From contig JAZULW010000091.1 in the NCBI GenBank assembly GCA_045603285.1, forward strand, positions 1 through 6,352: DNA of 6,352 nt. The letters run 5' to 3'. This document shows, one piece after another, positions 5,955 to 6,352 of this stretch (position 1 is its first letter; every line of letters starts with the position of its first letter). Origin of the DNA: RGIG3009 sp045603285. GTDB taxonomy: Bacteria; Bacillota; Clostridia; Oscillospirales; Acutalibacteraceae. The notes under the pieces are model-generated. The model was not told the DNA's origin, searched no databases, and saw only the letters and a list, made by a program, of their open reading frames with translations. Both the position numbers and the translations under genes were made by a program.

Positions 5955-6352
5955 ATGTCGTTACAACAATTGACCGTTTTTGTCAAAAACGAACCCGGCG
6001 CGTTGGTGGGTATCACCGATACGCTCGCCGCCCATAACGTAAACATTCGCGCCCTGTCCATTGCGGATACCGAGGAATTCGGTATCTTGCGTATGATTGT
6101 CAGTGACAATGCCACCGCCGCCGCCACCCTTTCCGAACAAGGCTATCTGCTCAAGATGACCGACGTGGTGGGTGTCAAGATCGGCGATGCCCCCGGCAAA
6201 CTTTCCAAAGCACTCGCGGTGTTGGATGAAGCAAAGATCAATATGGAATATCTGTACGCGTTTATGACGCGCACCGAAAAACACGCCTACGTGGTGCTCC
6301 GCGTAGCCAACAACGCGGCTGCCGAAGCGGCACTCGAAGCCGCAGGATTCCA
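5955..6352 (+). CDS. Tandem ACT-domain protein, probable amino-acid-binding regulator, C-terminus outside window
   Basis: The first 132 residues of a protein that appears to consist only of two ACT domains; related proteins are about 140-145 residues long, so only about ten are probably missing. Domain one (about 5-66) has the ligand-loop motif N12-E-P-G15 after L-T-V-F-V; domain two (about 70-132) has V-G-V-K-I-G followed by D78-A-P-G81-K-L and the typical I-N-M-E-Y-L-Y-A-F strand. ACT domains bind amino acids and act as allosteric switches; no catalytic or DNA-binding domain is attached here. AAGGA (5941-5945), right after the paaK stop, lies nine bases before the ATG. Linkage to iorAB and paaK suggests it senses an aromatic amino acid and adjusts PaaK or IOR, but no partner is shown by sequence. 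This frame is open at the right edge. Confidence 0.9.
   Translation, partial: MSLQQLTVFVKNEPGALVGITDTLAAHNVNIRALSIADTEEFGILRMIVSDNATAAATLSEQGYLLKMTDVVGVKIGDAPGKLSKALAVLDEAKINMEYLYAFMTRTEKHAYVVLRVANNAAAEAALEAAGF

Overview
The window looks like chromosomal DNA from an anaerobic bacterium, most likely a moderately GC-rich Clostridia-type Firmicute. The reasons are a ferredoxin-dependent 2-oxoacid oxidoreductase (which needs anaerobic or low-oxygen metabolism), strong purine-rich ribosome binding sites before nearly every gene, textbook TTGACA -35 boxes, and the iorA-iorB-paaK-ACT gene order that I associate with gut anaerobes. The taxon is an inference; no rRNA or marker gene is present.

Layout. 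Positions 1-441 (minus strand) hold the first 147 residues of a sodium:solute symporter whose 3' end lies outside the window. Positions 442-661 are a 220-bp divergent control region. It carries two face-away promoters that are nearly identical 29-bp sequences in inverted orientation (26 of 29 bases match, including the spacers), which suggests one regulator controls both directions. Positions 662 to 6352 hold a tight five-gene plus-strand operon with gaps of -4 to 14 bases: an acyl/aryl-CoA synthetase (662-2299), iorA (2314-4047), iorB (4044-4616, GTG start overlapping the iorA stop), a paaK-type phenylacetate-CoA ligase (start best placed at 4630, ends 5940), and a double-ACT-domain protein (from 5955, running off the right edge).

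How the genes fit together. IorAB interconverts arylpyruvates and arylacetyl-CoA using ferredoxin and CoA. PaaK interconverts arylacetate and arylacetyl-CoA using ATP. Together they link aromatic amino acids, through their 2-oxoacids, to phenylacetate- or indoleacetate-type acids. The direction may be oxidative (amino-acid fermentation) or reductive (salvage of aryl acids into Phe/Tyr/Trp). The ACT protein is a plausible amino-acid sensor for the unit. The extra CoA ligase at the head of the operon and the divergent symporter suggest uptake and activation of an exogenous carboxylic acid. The individual enzyme families are well known. The parts worth a second look are the mirrored promoter/operator pair and the pairing of two different CoA ligases and a transporter with one IOR. 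I saw no mobile element, CRISPR array, tRNA, rRNA or clear terminator, and no wholly new system.
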